Positions 15,293 through 24,979 of a stretch of 64,000 nucleotides of DNA are shown piece after piece (within the stretch, counting starts at the first letter, position 1; each line of letters begins with the position of its first letter). Source of the DNA: an uncultured Flavihumibacter sp. (GTDB lineage: Bacteria > Bacteroidota > Bacteroidia > Chitinophagales > Chitinophagaceae). The stretch covers positions 41,766 to 105,765 of the forward strand of contig CABHOY010000076.1 of the NCBI GenBank assembly GCA_902168105.1, given 5' to 3'. Made by a program: the position numbers and the translations under genes. A model generated the notes under the pieces. The model had not been told where the DNA came from, did not search any database, and worked only from the letters and a program-made list of their open reading frames with translations.

Positions 15293-17182
15293 GTGGCGGA
15301 TATCATCAATCTATTACCAGACAACATAGCCAATCAGATAGCAGCAGGGGAAGTGATACAAAGGCCTGCGTCAGCAGTAAAAGAGCTGTTGGAGAATGCC
15401 GTGGACGCAGGCGCCACGGAGATACAGCTCATTATCCGGGATGCCGGTAAAGAATTGGTACAGGTGATCGATAACGGGAAAGGGATGAGTGAAACGGACG
15501 CACGCATGTGTTTTGAAAGACATGCTACTTCCAAGATACAGACCATAGACGACCTCTTCTCGATCCGTACAATGGGCTTCCGTGGTGAAGCGCTGGCATC
15601 TATAGCCGCTGTTTCACAGGTTGAACTGAAAACCCGTCTGCGTGGTGCTGATATTGGCACATATCTAGAGATAGACAATAGTGCAGTAAAGAAACAGGAG
15701 ATCTGCCAGACAGCAGAAGGTACCAGTATCGCGATGAAGAACCTGTTCTTTAACGTACCTGCCCGCCGTAACTTCCTGAAAAGCAACGCTGCCGAGATGA
15801 GGCATATCGTGGACGAATTTATCCGCGTAGCCATGGCTTTTCCACAGGTCCAGTTCACCCTTACGAACAATGCACAACAGCTGTTCTACCTGGAAAAAGG
15901 TTCCCTGAAACAACGTGTTATCTCCATACTTGGTCAGCACTATAACGCCCGGCTGGTTTCTGTCAATGAAACCACCGACTATATGGACGTACACGGCTTT
16001 GTAGGCAAGCCTGAAACAGCTAAAAAGACCAGGGGAGATCAGTTCTTCTTTGTGAATAACCGCTTCATCAAAAGCCCCTACCTGCATCATGCTATCATGA
16101 ATGCTTTTGCGGAAATGATACCGGCCGACAGCTATCCGTTGTATGTCTTGTTTATAGATCTTGATCCTGGTCACGTGGATATCAACGTACACCCTACCAA
16201 ACAAGAAATCAAGTTTGATGATGAGAAGGTGATGTACGCATTTGTACAATCTGCCGTGAAGCACGCACTGGCGCAGTTCAACATTACGCCTACGCTCGAT
16301 TTTGAACTGGACCCGGGTATCCAGCAACTGGACGCAGTAAGTAAACCTTTCACCGAACAACAGCAGGCGAAGTCAGTCAATACTTCTTTGTATAAGAGTT
16401 TTACACAGGCTAACCAGGCGCATACGATCGATACAAACAACAGTAATCTGAGGCACTGGAAGGACCTGTATGATATCGGCACACCAACGGCTACTACCTA
16501 TACCGGCGATGTTATCGGCAGAATACCGGAAGATATCTCTGCCTCCACTTCAGCTCCTGTCGAAAACCGTCCTTCAGCCGCATCTGTGATAGATGAGCGC
16601 TGGCAGGACACAACCATTGACCAGAAAGTCCCCGTACAGGTACATCAGCAATATATCTTATCACAGATCAAATCGGGCTTCATCCTGATAGATCAGCAGG
16701 CGGCACATGAGCGTATCCTGTATGAACGTTATCAACGCGCATTGCAGGAAAGTCCCGTACCTACCCAGCAAAGCCTGTTCCCGCAAACATTACCGTTACT
16801 GCCAGCAGATGCAGCATTGATCACAGAGATGCTACCTGACCTGCAGATACTGGGGTATGACCTGGAGCCTTTCGGCAATAATACATTTGTTGTAAGAGGC
16901 ACTCCGGCCGACATCCAGAGTGGAAATGAGCAGGCTAGTATAGAAGGGTTGCTGGAGCAGTTCAAAAACTTCAGTCATGAGCTTAAAATTCCCCGCAGGG
17001 AACAATTGATCCGCTCTATGGCGCGCAACAATTCCATTCCGGCAGGGAAGTCATTGTCTACCCGCGAAATGCAGAATATCATTGATGAACTGTTTGCCTG
17101 CACCATGCCTAACTCAGCACCGGGAGGCAAGTACACATATATTTCCTTTAAACTGACCGATCTGGCGAAGATGTTTGGATGA
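15293..17182 (+). CDS. mutL: DNA mismatch repair protein MutL
   Basis: MutL of 629 residues, the GHKL ATPase that links MutS mismatch recognition to strand incision. ATP-binding motifs are clear at the N-terminus: IAAGEVIQRPASAVKELLEN near 16, DNGKGM near 59, and FRGEALASI near 96. The C-terminal dimerisation domain begins near residue 440 (VPVQVHQQYILSQIKSGFILID). A DQQAAHERI motif near 461 resembles the DQHAxxER endonuclease-site motif, as in MutL of species that lack MutH. The start is GTG, with the conserved IINLLPDNIANQIAAGE right after it. It converges on the kinase gene with a 3-base gap. Confidence 0.97.
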   Translation: MADIINLLPDNIANQIAAGEVIQRPASAVKELLENAVDAGATEIQLIIRDAGKELVQVIDNGKGMSETDARMCFERHATSKIQTIDDLFSIRTMGFRGEALASIAAVSQVELKTRLRGADIGTYLEIDNSAVKKQEICQTAEGTSIAMKNLFFNVPARRNFLKSNAAEMRHIVDEFIRVAMAFPQVQFTLTNNAQQLFYLEKGSLKQRVISILGQHYNARLVSVNETTDYMDVHGFVGKPETAKKTRGDQFFFVNNRFIKSPYLHHAIMNAFAEMIPADSYPLYVLFIDLDPGHVDINVHPTKQEIKFDDEKVMYAFVQSAVKHALAQFNITPTLDFELDPGIQQLDAVSKPFTEQQQAKSVNTSLYKSFTQANQAHTIDTNNSNLRHWKDLYDIGTPTATTYTGDVIGRIPEDISASTSAPVENRPSAASVIDERWQDTTIDQKVPVQVHQQYILSQIKSGFILIDQQAAHERILYERYQRALQESPVPTQQSLFPQTLPLLPADAALITEMLPDLQILGYDLEPFGNNTFVVRGTPADIQSGNEQASIEGLLEQFKNFSHELKIPRREQLIRSMARNNSIPAGKSLSTREMQNIIDELFACTMPNSAPGGKYTYISFKLTDLAKMFG

Positions 17183-17185
17183 TCT

Positions 17186-18655
17186 TTACAGCGCGGGGAA
17201 TATATCTTTCAGCGCTGTATATAACTTTCCATGCACCGCATACCCTTTCTTATAAACATCAGCGTGTTCCTGCGCCGGGGAGAAAACCTTTTCCGTTACA
17301 GCCGTAAAGCTGGTTTCAATTCCCAGTGCCTGAAATCCGAGCCGCACCGCCCCCATGGCAGAAGCATCACTTTCCTGGCGGAGATACATAGGCCGTTGAA
17401 ATACATCTGCCATTAGTTGTACCCATTCCGGCGAATGCGTAAATCCTCCGCTGACAGAGATCTTTTCCACCTTACCGGCAGTTTCTTCCAGCGCTTCGGT
17501 AATACTAAGCAGTCCGAACGCCATACCTTCCAGTAATGCGCGCATAAAGTGCCAGGTTGTATGCTGTGGTTGTATACCTATAAAAGCTCCTTTCGCATGT
17601 CCGTCCCAAACAGGCGCCCGTTCACCATGCAGGTACGGCAGGCATAACAGCCCTTCGGCACCGGCGGGCGTGCTTAATGCCTGTTGCAAGCCGGCGTCCA
17701 CCTGCAGCGGCTTTTCTGTCACTGATTGCAGGAAGGAATCCAGGTACCATTGCAATACCACTCCCCCATTATTGATCGCACCACCTGTTACAAAATGGCC
17801 AGGCGTAAGCACATAGGTAAATAATCTGCCCTGTGGATCGGTTAGCGGCTGGTCAATAGCCATACGTACCGCCCCACTTGTTCCGATGGTTAGTGTGGCA
17901 TGTCCTTTATCCAGCGCATTACTGCCCAGTTGTGCCAGGCAACCATCGCTGGCCCCCGCCACGAAACGGGTACCGGGAGGAAGCCCGAGATCATGGGCTA
18001 CATTCTCTAATAATCCGTCAATAAAACTATCGCTGCTCACGGCTTCCGGCAGCTGCGCAGGGGTAATACCGGCAGCTTCCAGGGAGGCCTGATTCCAGCT
18101 TAATTCATGAATATTAAACAATCCCGTAGCCGACGCGGTGGAATGGTCAGTAATGTACCGGCCAAAGAAATGATAGAAGATATACTCTTTGATACCGATG
18201 AAACAGCTGGCAGACTGATAGACGTCGGGCGCCTGCTCTTTCCACCAGATGATCTTACACAGGGGAGACATTGCATGCACCGGTGTACCTGTTTGCTGGT
18301 GCAAGGTGGCCGCCAGCGGAGTATTCCGTATGCGGTCGGCCACTGCCTGGCTCCGGTTATCTGCCCATATGATCAACGGAGTTAATGCCTTACCATCCTT
18401 GTCCATTGCCATAGCGCTGTGCATAGCGGTACTGAATGATACGGCTGCGGGGGGATCTTTCATGATAGTCGCCACACTTCGTATGCCATTCTTTACTGCT
18501 TCCAATATCTGGTCAGGGTCCTGTTCACTATGCCCGGGCTCCGGCTGGAGGATGGGATATTCCTGCTGTGAATGGGCCATCACTTTGCCATCTTTCCTCA
18601 CTGCGATCACTTTGGCGCTGCTTGTTCCGAGATCCACTCCTATTATATATTCCAT
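17186..18655 (-). CDS. gntK: FGGY carbohydrate kinase, probable gluconokinase
   Basis: Sugar kinase of 489 residues. The N-terminal ATPase lobe begins IIGVDLGTSSAKVIAV; ADNRSQ near 93 is the substrate-side motif; the C-terminal lobe has GVVLQWYLDSF near 299 and SGGFTHSPEWVQLMADV near 411. Length and motifs fit FGGY kinases, and the pattern is closest to gluconate kinases; xylulokinase-like activity cannot be excluded. The neighbouring GMC dehydrogenase and gluconate-dehydrogenase-subunit-3 gene support a gluconate role, by inference. It diverges from the GMC gene across 102 bases. Confidence 0.8.
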   Translation of the reverse strand: MEYIIGVDLGTSSAKVIAVRKDGKVMAHSQQEYPILQPEPGHSEQDPDQILEAVKNGIRSVATIMKDPPAAVSFSTAMHSAMAMDKDGKALTPLIIWADNRSQAVADRIRNTPLAATLHQQTGTPVHAMSPLCKIIWWKEQAPDVYQSASCFIGIKEYIFYHFFGRYITDHSTASATGLFNIHELSWNQASLEAAGITPAQLPEAVSSDSFIDGLLENVAHDLGLPPGTRFVAGASDGCLAQLGSNALDKGHATLTIGTSGAVRMAIDQPLTDPQGRLFTYVLTPGHFVTGGAINNGGVVLQWYLDSFLQSVTEKPLQVDAGLQQALSTPAGAEGLLCLPYLHGERAPVWDGHAKGAFIGIQPQHTTWHFMRALLEGMAFGLLSITEALEETAGKVEKISVSGGFTHSPEWVQLMADVFQRPMYLRQESDASAMGAVRLGFQALGIETSFTAVTEKVFSPAQEHADVYKKGYAVHGKLYTALKDIFPAL

Positions 18656-18757
18656 TACTATGATTTTATAACTTTCCTTTTATACTTTTTTACTATTAAC
18701 CTTAGAAAATAATTTATAGATTTAAAACCACTTTAGGTCAAATAAATTATCCACGAT

Positions 18758-20497
18758 ATGGCTTTTCAGATCAAACAGAAGGGACCTGTATATGACATTT
18801 GCATTGTTGGTTCAGGTGCCGGAGGCGGTATGGCTGCTAAAATTCTTTCTGAAGCCGGTCTTAAAATAGCCCTTTTGGAAGCAGGGCCAAAGTATGATCC
18901 GGCAGATCCTCAACAAATTACTCAATTAAAGTGGCCTGATGCCTCACCACGCAGAGGCGCTTCGACAACCCGTCCCTTTGGTGATTTCGATGCTGCATAT
19001 GGCGGCTGGGAAATAGAAGGGGAACCTTACACAGCGAATGCAGGTACTAAATTCGACTGGTTCCGATCCCGTATGGTGGGCGGAAGGACTAATCACTGGG
19101 GACGTATCTCCCTGCGTTTCGGTCCGCGGGATTTTAAGCACAAAAGCTATGATGGTCATGGGGATGACTGGCCACTGAGCTACGAAGATGTGGCTCCTTA
19201 CTACGACCGTGTCGACAAAATGATCGGCGTATTTGGCACCAAAGAAGGTATTCCCAATGAACCGGACGGGCATTTCCTGCCACCTCCCAAGCCGAGGCTA
19301 CACGAACTGATGCTGCAAAAGGCGGGAGCAAAACTGAACATACCGGTTATTACAGCCCGTATGTCCATGCTGACCCGCCCTGTGAATAAAGAGCGTGGCG
19401 CCTGTTTCTTCTGCGGACAGTGTAACCGCGGCTGCCAGGTATATGCCGATTTCTCCTCTTCTTCCGTACTGGTAAAACCAGCGATGAAAAGCGGACACGT
19501 AGATCTGTATGATAATGCTATGGCCCGCGAAGTGCTGACCAATAAAGAAGGTAAAGCGACCGGTGTAGCTTACGTCGACAAAACCGATCTGCAGGAATAC
19601 GTGGTACAGGCAAAGGTGATTATACTTGCAGCAAGCGCCTGCGAGTCTGCCCGTCTGCTGCTGAACTCAAAATCTGCACAACATCCTAATGGCCTGGCCA
19701 ACTCCAGTGGCGTGGTAGGTAAATACCTGCACGACTCCACTGGTTCTTCCCGTGCAGCTTTCCTGCCGCACCTGATGGACCATAAACGTTACAATGAAGA
19801 CGGTGTTGGCGGTATGCACGTATATGTGCCATGGTGGGAGGATAATAAGAAACTTGACTTCGCCCGTGGCTACCATATTGAATTTGGCGGTGGTATGCGC
19901 ATGCCTTCCTATGGCGGATTCACCGGCGTTGAACGTTTCAACGGAAAATATCCCGGAAAAGATGGTAAGCTTAAACCGGCAGGCGGCTATGGCGCTTCGC
20001 TGAAAGATGACTACCGTCGTTTTTATGGTGCAACTGTGGGTTTTGCAGGTAGAGGAGAATGTATAGCGCGCGAAGACAATTACTGCGAGATCGATCCGAA
20101 GGTGGTAGATAAATGGGGTATTCCCGTATTGCGTTTCAATTACACCTGGAGTGATCACGAGATCAAACAGGCAAAACACATGCAGGATACTTTCGAGCAA
20201 CTGATCCATGAAATGGGCGGCACACCGCTTGGCACCAAACCAGGAGCAGATACTATGTACGGTCTGGAAACACCAGGCAGGATCATTCATGAAGTGGGCA
20301 CTACCCGTATGGGCGATGATCCTAAACGCTCCGTGTTGAATAAACACAATCAGGCGCATGATGTGAAAAACCTGTTCGTTGTAGATGGCGGGCCGTTTGT
20401 GTCACAGGCAGATAAAAACCCGACCTGGACAATCCTGGCCTTATCCATGCGCGCATCAGAATACATCATGGGAGAACTGAAGAAACAAAACATCTAA
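18758..20497 (+). CDS. GMC-family sugar dehydrogenase, catalytic subunit with Cys-rich cluster
   Basis: FAD-dependent oxidoreductase of 579 residues. The FAD motif VGSGAGGGMAAKILSEAG is at 17-34, the GGRTNHWG motif at 108-115, and the GMC C-terminal domain ends in VDGGPFVSQADKNPTWTILA with catalytic His likely in the preceding region. Cys216, Cys219, Cys222 and Cys226 form CxxCxxCxxxC, a ferredoxin-like spacing. The catalytic subunit of bacterial FAD glucose dehydrogenase complexes has an iron-sulfur cluster in the equivalent stretch. No signal peptide is visible, which fits export together with the Tat-bearing partner encoded next. Substrate (glucose, gluconate or another polyol) is not determined. 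Confidence 0.88.
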   Translation: MAFQIKQKGPVYDICIVGSGAGGGMAAKILSEAGLKIALLEAGPKYDPADPQQITQLKWPDASPRRGASTTRPFGDFDAAYGGWEIEGEPYTANAGTKFDWFRSRMVGGRTNHWGRISLRFGPRDFKHKSYDGHGDDWPLSYEDVAPYYDRVDKMIGVFGTKEGIPNEPDGHFLPPPKPRLHELMLQKAGAKLNIPVITARMSMLTRPVNKERGACFFCGQCNRGCQVYADFSSSSVLVKPAMKSGHVDLYDNAMAREVLTNKEGKATGVAYVDKTDLQEYVVQAKVIILAASACESARLLLNSKSAQHPNGLANSSGVVGKYLHDSTGSSRAAFLPHLMDHKRYNEDGVGGMHVYVPWWEDNKKLDFARGYHIEFGGGMRMPSYGGFTGVERFNGKYPGKDGKLKPAGGYGASLKDDYRRFYGATVGFAGRGECIAREDNYCEIDPKVVDKWGIPVLRFNYTWSDHEIKQAKHMQDTFEQLIHEMGGTPLGTKPGADTMYGLETPGRIIHEVGTTRMGDDPKRSVLNKHNQAHDVKNLFVVDGGPFVSQADKNPTWTILALSMRASEYIMGELKKQNI

Positions 20498-20518
20498 CAC
20501 GACTTAACTCATCAAGAT

Positions 20519-21205
20519 ATGGACAGAAGGGAATCACTCAAAGCGCTGACCATCGGCTCCCTCTCGGTAGGCGCCATTCTAACCGGTTGCGACGATAAAA
20601 AGCCGGCAGGAAAAGAAAAGGACACGGCAGGAAAGCTGCCTTCTTATGGCCGTACCGAGCCAGAAGCCGCCAGAGATGCCGCCCTGATGGCAGAAACATT
20701 CTTTACTGCCGCAGAGATGAAAACGATCACGGTACTTTCCGACATCATTATTCCGGCAGATGATCGTTCCGGAAGCGCCTCTGAGGCCAAAGTGCCTGAA
20801 TTCATTGAATTCATGGCCAAAGACCAGCCACAGTTCAAATTACCGCTGAGAGGCGGTCTGAAATGGCTGGATGTGCAATGTGCCAAACGCTATAACAACG
20901 CTTTTACAGATTGTACCAAACAGCAACAACTGGAGCTGATCGATCAGATCGCCTATCCGGAACTGGTAAAGCCCGATATGGTACAGGGAGCAGCATTCTT
21001 CAGTCTGATGCGCGACCTGACGGCAAATGGTTTCTTTACCACACAGGCAGGCATTAAAGACCTTGATTACAAGGGGAATACGCCAAATGAGTGGGATGGT
21101 GTTCCGGCGGATGTATTAAAGCATTACGGGCTGGCTTATGATGAAAAACTGCTGCCTCTCTATCTCAAGATGGAGGACAGGAGCAAGATCATGACATGGG
21201 ATTAA
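20519..21205 (+). CDS. Gluconate 2-dehydrogenase subunit 3 family protein
   Basis: Protein of 228 residues, 21 bases after the GMC gene and clearly co-transcribed. The N-terminus has a twin-arginine (MDRRESLKALTIG) and a lipobox-like LTGC (Cys23), so it may be a Tat-exported lipoprotein. The domain from about residue 58 (FFTAAEMKTITVLSDIIIPADD) is that of gluconate 2-dehydrogenase subunit 3, the small subunit that helps carry the signal-less catalytic GMC subunit across the membrane. A multihaem cytochrome subunit is not encoded here. Confidence 0.9.
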   Translation: MDRRESLKALTIGSLSVGAILTGCDDKKPAGKEKDTAGKLPSYGRTEPEAARDAALMAETFFTAAEMKTITVLSDIIIPADDRSGSASEAKVPEFIEFMAKDQPQFKLPLRGGLKWLDVQCAKRYNNAFTDCTKQQQLELIDQIAYPELVKPDMVQGAAFFSLMRDLTANGFFTTQAGIKDLDYKGNTPNEWDGVPADVLKHYGLAYDEKLLPLYLKMEDRSKIMTWD

Positions 21206-21277
21206 TTTTCCGCACATAATTTATTAATAATATTTTCTCTCATTTTCTTTTATATTGATCGGTAAATTTTGTTACAT

Positions 21278-22726
21278 ATGGTCCAGGAAAAAAATAATCA
21301 GGGAAGTCATGAATCCCGTAGATCATTCTTAAAGAACGGCGCCCTGGCGGCTGCCGGCTTTATGATCGTTCCACGTCACGTATTAGGAGGTAAAGGTTTT
21401 ATAGCCCCCAGCGATCGTTTACGTGTAGCCGGTATAGGTGTAGGTGGTAAAGGAGAAAGCGATCTGTCCGAGATCGCAAAAGGCCCTGCAGACATTGCAT
21501 ACCTATGTGATGTTGATACCCGCAGAGCAGCTATGTCTGTTAACCGTTTTCCTAAAGCGAAATTCTACAAGGACTTCCGGGAAATGCTGGATAAAGAGCA
21601 TAAAAATATAGATGCCGTTACCGTATCTACTCCAGATCACCAGCATGCTGTAGCCGCTATGGCCGCTATGCAACTGGGTAAACACGTGTACGTGCAGAAA
21701 CCGCTTACCCACGATATCTTCGAAGCGCGCGCATTGACCGCTGCCGCCAAGAAGCATAAAGTGGTGACCCAGATGGGTAACCAGGGTGCTTCCGGCGATG
21801 GCGTACGCAAGATGATGGAATGGTACAATGCCGGCCTTGTTGGCGATGTACACACTGTATATTGCTGGACAGACCGTCCGGTATGGCCACAGGGTATTCC
21901 ATGGTCTTCTATGAAAGCAGAAGTGCCTAAAGAACTGGATTGGGACCTGTGGTTAGGAACAGCTCCTTACAAAGACTACATTGACAAACTGGTTCCTTTC
22001 AACTGGCGTGGCTGGTGGGATTATGGCACCGGTGCGTTAGGCGACATGGGCTGTCATATCATAGAACCTCCGTTCCGTATCCTCGGCCTGGGTTATCCTA
22101 AGTCAGTAGAGTGCAGCGTAGGTAGCGTGTATGTGGATGAGTTCAAACGCGGATATTTCCCAGAGAGCTGTCCTCCGTCTTCTCACGTGATCCTGAAATT
22201 TGATGGCAAGAACGGTAAAGAGATCACCCTCCACTGGATGGATGGCGGTATCCAGCCTGAACGTCCGGAAGAACTGGGTCCTAACGAAGTAATGGGCGAT
22301 GGTGGCAACGGCGCTATCCTTATCGGCGATAAAGGTAAAATGATGTGTGGCACTTATGGTAGAGATCCTCAACTGTTACCTACCAGCAAGACCAAAACAG
22401 ACACTACGCCTCAAACTATCGAACGTGTACCGGAAGGGCACTATGTACAGTGGGTGAATGCAGCCATTGCCGGTCATAATAGTCCGAAGAACAAGCTCAT
22501 TAGCTCTCCGTTCTCTATTGCCGGTCCGCTGACAGAAACACTGTTAATGGCCAACCTGGCGATCAGAAGCTTTGACATCAAGAAAGAGAAAGATGGCAAA
22601 ACCAGCTACCCTGGCCGTTACATTAAACTGCTGTGGGATAGTAAGGAGATGAAGATCACCAACTTCGACGATGCTAACCAGTTTGTAAAGAGAACATACC
22701 GTCAGGGTTGGAGCCTGGGTGTATAA
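21278..22726 (+). CDS. Gfo/Idh/MocA family oxidoreductase, Tat-exported
   Basis: Secreted NAD(P)-dependent oxidoreductase of 482 residues. A Tat leader (SRRSFLKNGALAAAGFMI) is followed by a Rossmann domain with VAGIGVGGKGESDL near 51 and VQKPLTHD near 137, which carries the EKP-like catalytic Lys. The C-terminal substrate domain has WWDYGTGALGDMGCHI near 248. Such proteins act on sugars or inositols, often with tightly bound NADP. It follows the GMC/subunit-3 pair by 63 bases. The ATG at 21278 fits better than the TTG at 21269. A strong terminator follows. Confidence 0.9.
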   Translation: MVQEKNNQGSHESRRSFLKNGALAAAGFMIVPRHVLGGKGFIAPSDRLRVAGIGVGGKGESDLSEIAKGPADIAYLCDVDTRRAAMSVNRFPKAKFYKDFREMLDKEHKNIDAVTVSTPDHQHAVAAMAAMQLGKHVYVQKPLTHDIFEARALTAAAKKHKVVTQMGNQGASGDGVRKMMEWYNAGLVGDVHTVYCWTDRPVWPQGIPWSSMKAEVPKELDWDLWLGTAPYKDYIDKLVPFNWRGWWDYGTGALGDMGCHIIEPPFRILGLGYPKSVECSVGSVYVDEFKRGYFPESCPPSSHVILKFDGKNGKEITLHWMDGGIQPERPEELGPNEVMGDGGNGAILIGDKGKMMCGTYGRDPQLLPTSKTKTDTTPQTIERVPEGHYVQWVNAAIAGHNSPKNKLISSPFSIAGPLTETLLMANLAIRSFDIKKEKDGKTSYPGRYIKLLWDSKEMKITNFDDANQFVKRTYRQGWSLGV

Positions 22727-22749
22727 CCTTTTACAACCAAATAATAATC

Positions 22750-22785
22750 AAAGGGAAAGGCCGTATGGCCTTTCCCTTTTTCTTT
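22750..22785 (+). terminator. Terminator of the GMC/Gfo-Idh operon
   Basis: AAGGGAAAGGCC and GGCCTTTCCCTT form a perfect 12-bp stem with a GTAT loop, followed by a T-rich tail. The apparent upstream start of the next gene (TTG at 22784) falls inside it, which supports the later ATG. Confidence 0.9.
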
Positions 22786-22846
22786 GGAAACCAGTCATTT
22801 AAGTGCTATATTTAGTATGTGGACAATAATCCCAGTCCATGTACGT

Positions 22847-24220
22847 ATGCATTTGTTAAGATTGTCCCCAATATTGCCAGCTTTACTGTTGTTACTGACA
22901 ATAGGCGCCTGTAGAAAAGAACATTCTGAGGAAGGCACACCTCCTGACCCAGAGCCACCTCCCACAGTAATAGTGCAAACCAGTGTTGAAGGCAGGGTAC
23001 TTAATGAACAGTTACAACCGGTACAAAACGCAACAGTAAGCGGTGGAGGGGAAAACACCACAACAGACGTGAACGGGCACTTCCTGCTGGAAAACGTCGA
23101 TCTACCGGATAATGCGGCAGTAATAAGCGTGGAAAAGAACGGCTACTTCAAAGGTTACCGGACACTCATGGTACGGAAAGATCAGACACAGTATATCCAG
23201 GTAGAACTATTGCTCGAAAACCAGGCTGATATTAACGCCGCTACTGGCGATATAATAGCATTTCTGCAAGGTACGCTCACCTTTCCGGCTAATGCTGTCC
23301 TTTCCGGAGATAATCAGCCTTACAACGGCCAGGTAACAGTACGCTCCATCTACATAGACCCCGAAGGCGGTACCGTGGCCGACCAAATGCCCGGAGACCT
23401 TCGAGGCATTGGCACGAACCAGAAAGAAACGGGGCTGCGTGCATTCAGTATGGTCCTTTTCACTATGGAAGACGGCGCCGGTGCAGCTGTTTTCCCCGAT
23501 CCCAATAAGCCCGTCGCCATCCGGATCATGATCCCCGCAGCATTAGCCGCTAGCGCTCCGCAGGAGATCCCGATGTGGCATTTCGACGAGACGACTGGTT
23601 TCTGGAAAGAGGAAGGCGTGGCCACCCGTCAGGGCACTGACTATGTTGGTAACGCCTCTAAAACGGGATACTGGTTATGTGCCACGACCGTCCCACAGAT
23701 CACGTTGACAGCCAAAGTAACAGACCAGCGGGGATCAGGCGTATCGAATACGCGTGTTACCCTGCTCACTAAGAATAACTTCATACCCGCCTACGGATTT
23801 ACCAACAGGGACGGCACCTATTATGGCAAAGTACCTTCCGGCAACCAACTGATCCTGGTTATTACAAGTAACTGTTCAACCGTGCTCCATCAGCAGGAAA
23901 TTGGTCCCTTTAATGCGGCTACAGAGATCGATAATATAAGTGTCACGCTTCCCCAGAACATCACACTCGTGATTAATGGTAAGGCCAAAGACTGTGATAA
24001 CTTCAACGTGGTAACAGGTAACGTCATCGTTAATGTGGATAACCGGAATTATTCAGCTAACATAACACTGGGGAATTTCTCACTTACTGTTCTGCGCTGC
24101 AGCGATCAACCGGCCAACCTTACATTCATTGCCACAGATGCGCGGATTAACCGGACATCCACTACGACAATGAATGTAACCAGCGGCACGATCACCCCTA
24201 CACTGGACATTTGTAACTGA
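22847..24220 (+). CDS. Orphan lipoprotein with carboxypeptidase-regulatory-like domain
   Basis: Predicted lipoprotein of 457 residues from the ATG at 22847; the leader ends in TIGACRKE (lipobox). A Pro-rich linker leads to a carboxypeptidase-regulatory-like beta-sandwich (VEGRVLNEQLQPVQNATVSG, with the TDVNGHFLLENV turn) and a second such domain near the middle (VTDQRGSGVSNTRVTLL ... NRDGTYYGKVPSG). No enzyme motif was seen. Such folds occur on surface proteins of Bacteroidota, where they act as stalks or carbohydrate-contact modules. ATG alternatives exist at 22817 and a TTG at 22784. Confidence 0.75.
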   Translation: MHLLRLSPILPALLLLLTIGACRKEHSEEGTPPDPEPPPTVIVQTSVEGRVLNEQLQPVQNATVSGGGENTTTDVNGHFLLENVDLPDNAAVISVEKNGYFKGYRTLMVRKDQTQYIQVELLLENQADINAATGDIIAFLQGTLTFPANAVLSGDNQPYNGQVTVRSIYIDPEGGTVADQMPGDLRGIGTNQKETGLRAFSMVLFTMEDGAGAAVFPDPNKPVAIRIMIPAALAASAPQEIPMWHFDETTGFWKEEGVATRQGTDYVGNASKTGYWLCATTVPQITLTAKVTDQRGSGVSNTRVTLLTKNNFIPAYGFTNRDGTYYGKVPSGNQLILVITSNCSTVLHQQEIGPFNAATEIDNISVTLPQNITLVINGKAKDCDNFNVVTGNVIVNVDNRNYSANITLGNFSLTVLRCSDQPANLTFIATDARINRTSTTTMNVTSGTITPTLDICN

Positions 24221-24243
24221 CATTAATCTGGCAGTCAATAATT

Positions 24244-24251
24244 TATCTTTG
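24244..24251 (+). promoter_or_regulatory. -7 promoter box for the 24335 lipoprotein gene
   Basis: TATCTTTG matches TAnnTTTG exactly and lies 84 bases upstream of the start codon. No good -33 box was found at normal spacing. Confidence 0.4.
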
Positions 24252-24334
24252 CATCTCCCGTAACTTTTTTTACTACATTTACGGCCTTACGATCCTATTC
24301 CCCCCTATACCACTATTAACTATTTCATCCGTAT

Positions 24335-24979
24335 ATGCTGTATAGGTTACTATTTTTTACTGGAACTCTGACCATATTGTCTATGTATGCCTGCAAGAAA
24401 GAAAAGAGTACGGAAGGGCCTGTGGCAGAAACTCATTGTGGATATTCTCCTTACTCCGACGCATCTTTCTTTAACTATCTGTATACCAACAGCAATGGCG
24501 ACAGATCAGAATATAGTGTCATTGTAAATGGAGATACCACCATTAACGGACACCAGTATTCAGTTCTTTACGATGGTAGTGCTAACCAGTTTATCCGTTG
24601 CGATAATGGCAGCTATTTCCTGTATGAGCAGGGGGTGACTTTACCGGACTATCAGCTGGAACCAGGCGACAGGTTATTTCTACGCGACTACTACAGCACC
24701 GGGGCAAGCTGGGAGGACACAGTATCTGTTACCATTTCAGGAGTAGCACAAAAGGGATTATTACAGTATCATATACTGCAGCAACAGGCTGTTCATACCG
24801 TAATGGGGAAAGAATATAAAAATGTCATTGTTGTAAGGCAGGATGCCGCCATTTTAGCCGGGGAGACAGTTTTCCCTGCCGGTACTATTGCAACCTATTA
24901 TTATGCTTTGGGAGTGGGACATATAGAAACCGATTCTCCTACTGACACTATCCGTTTGCTGAACTATGCGATCCGTTAA
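24335..24979 (+). CDS. Orphan lipoprotein, unknown function
   Basis: A 214-residue protein with a lipoprotein leader (LSMYACKKEK, Cys20). The rest is beta-rich with many Tyr, Asp and Gly residues and short hairpins, typical of Bacteroidota surface lipoproteins. I recognise no named family. Its stop codon overlaps the dacB stop on the other strand by four bases. It follows the carboxypeptidase-regulatory-like lipoprotein by 114 bases and may have its own promoter. Confidence 0.75.
   Translation: MLYRLLFFTGTLTILSMYACKKEKSTEGPVAETHCGYSPYSDASFFNYLYTNSNGDRSEYSVIVNGDTTINGHQYSVLYDGSANQFIRCDNGSYFLYEQGVTLPDYQLEPGDRLFLRDYYSTGASWEDTVSVTISGVAQKGLLQYHILQQQAVHTVMGKEYKNVIVVRQDAAILAGETVFPAGTIATYYYALGVGHIETDSPTDTIRLLNYAIR

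Noticed and set aside
15665..16360. A 231-residue antisense reading frame in mutL
   Set aside because: mutL is strongly conserved in this region; the antisense frame has no domain and no start signals.
19667..20359. A 230-residue antisense reading frame in the GMC dehydrogenase gene
   Set aside because: It is a shadow of a conserved coding region.
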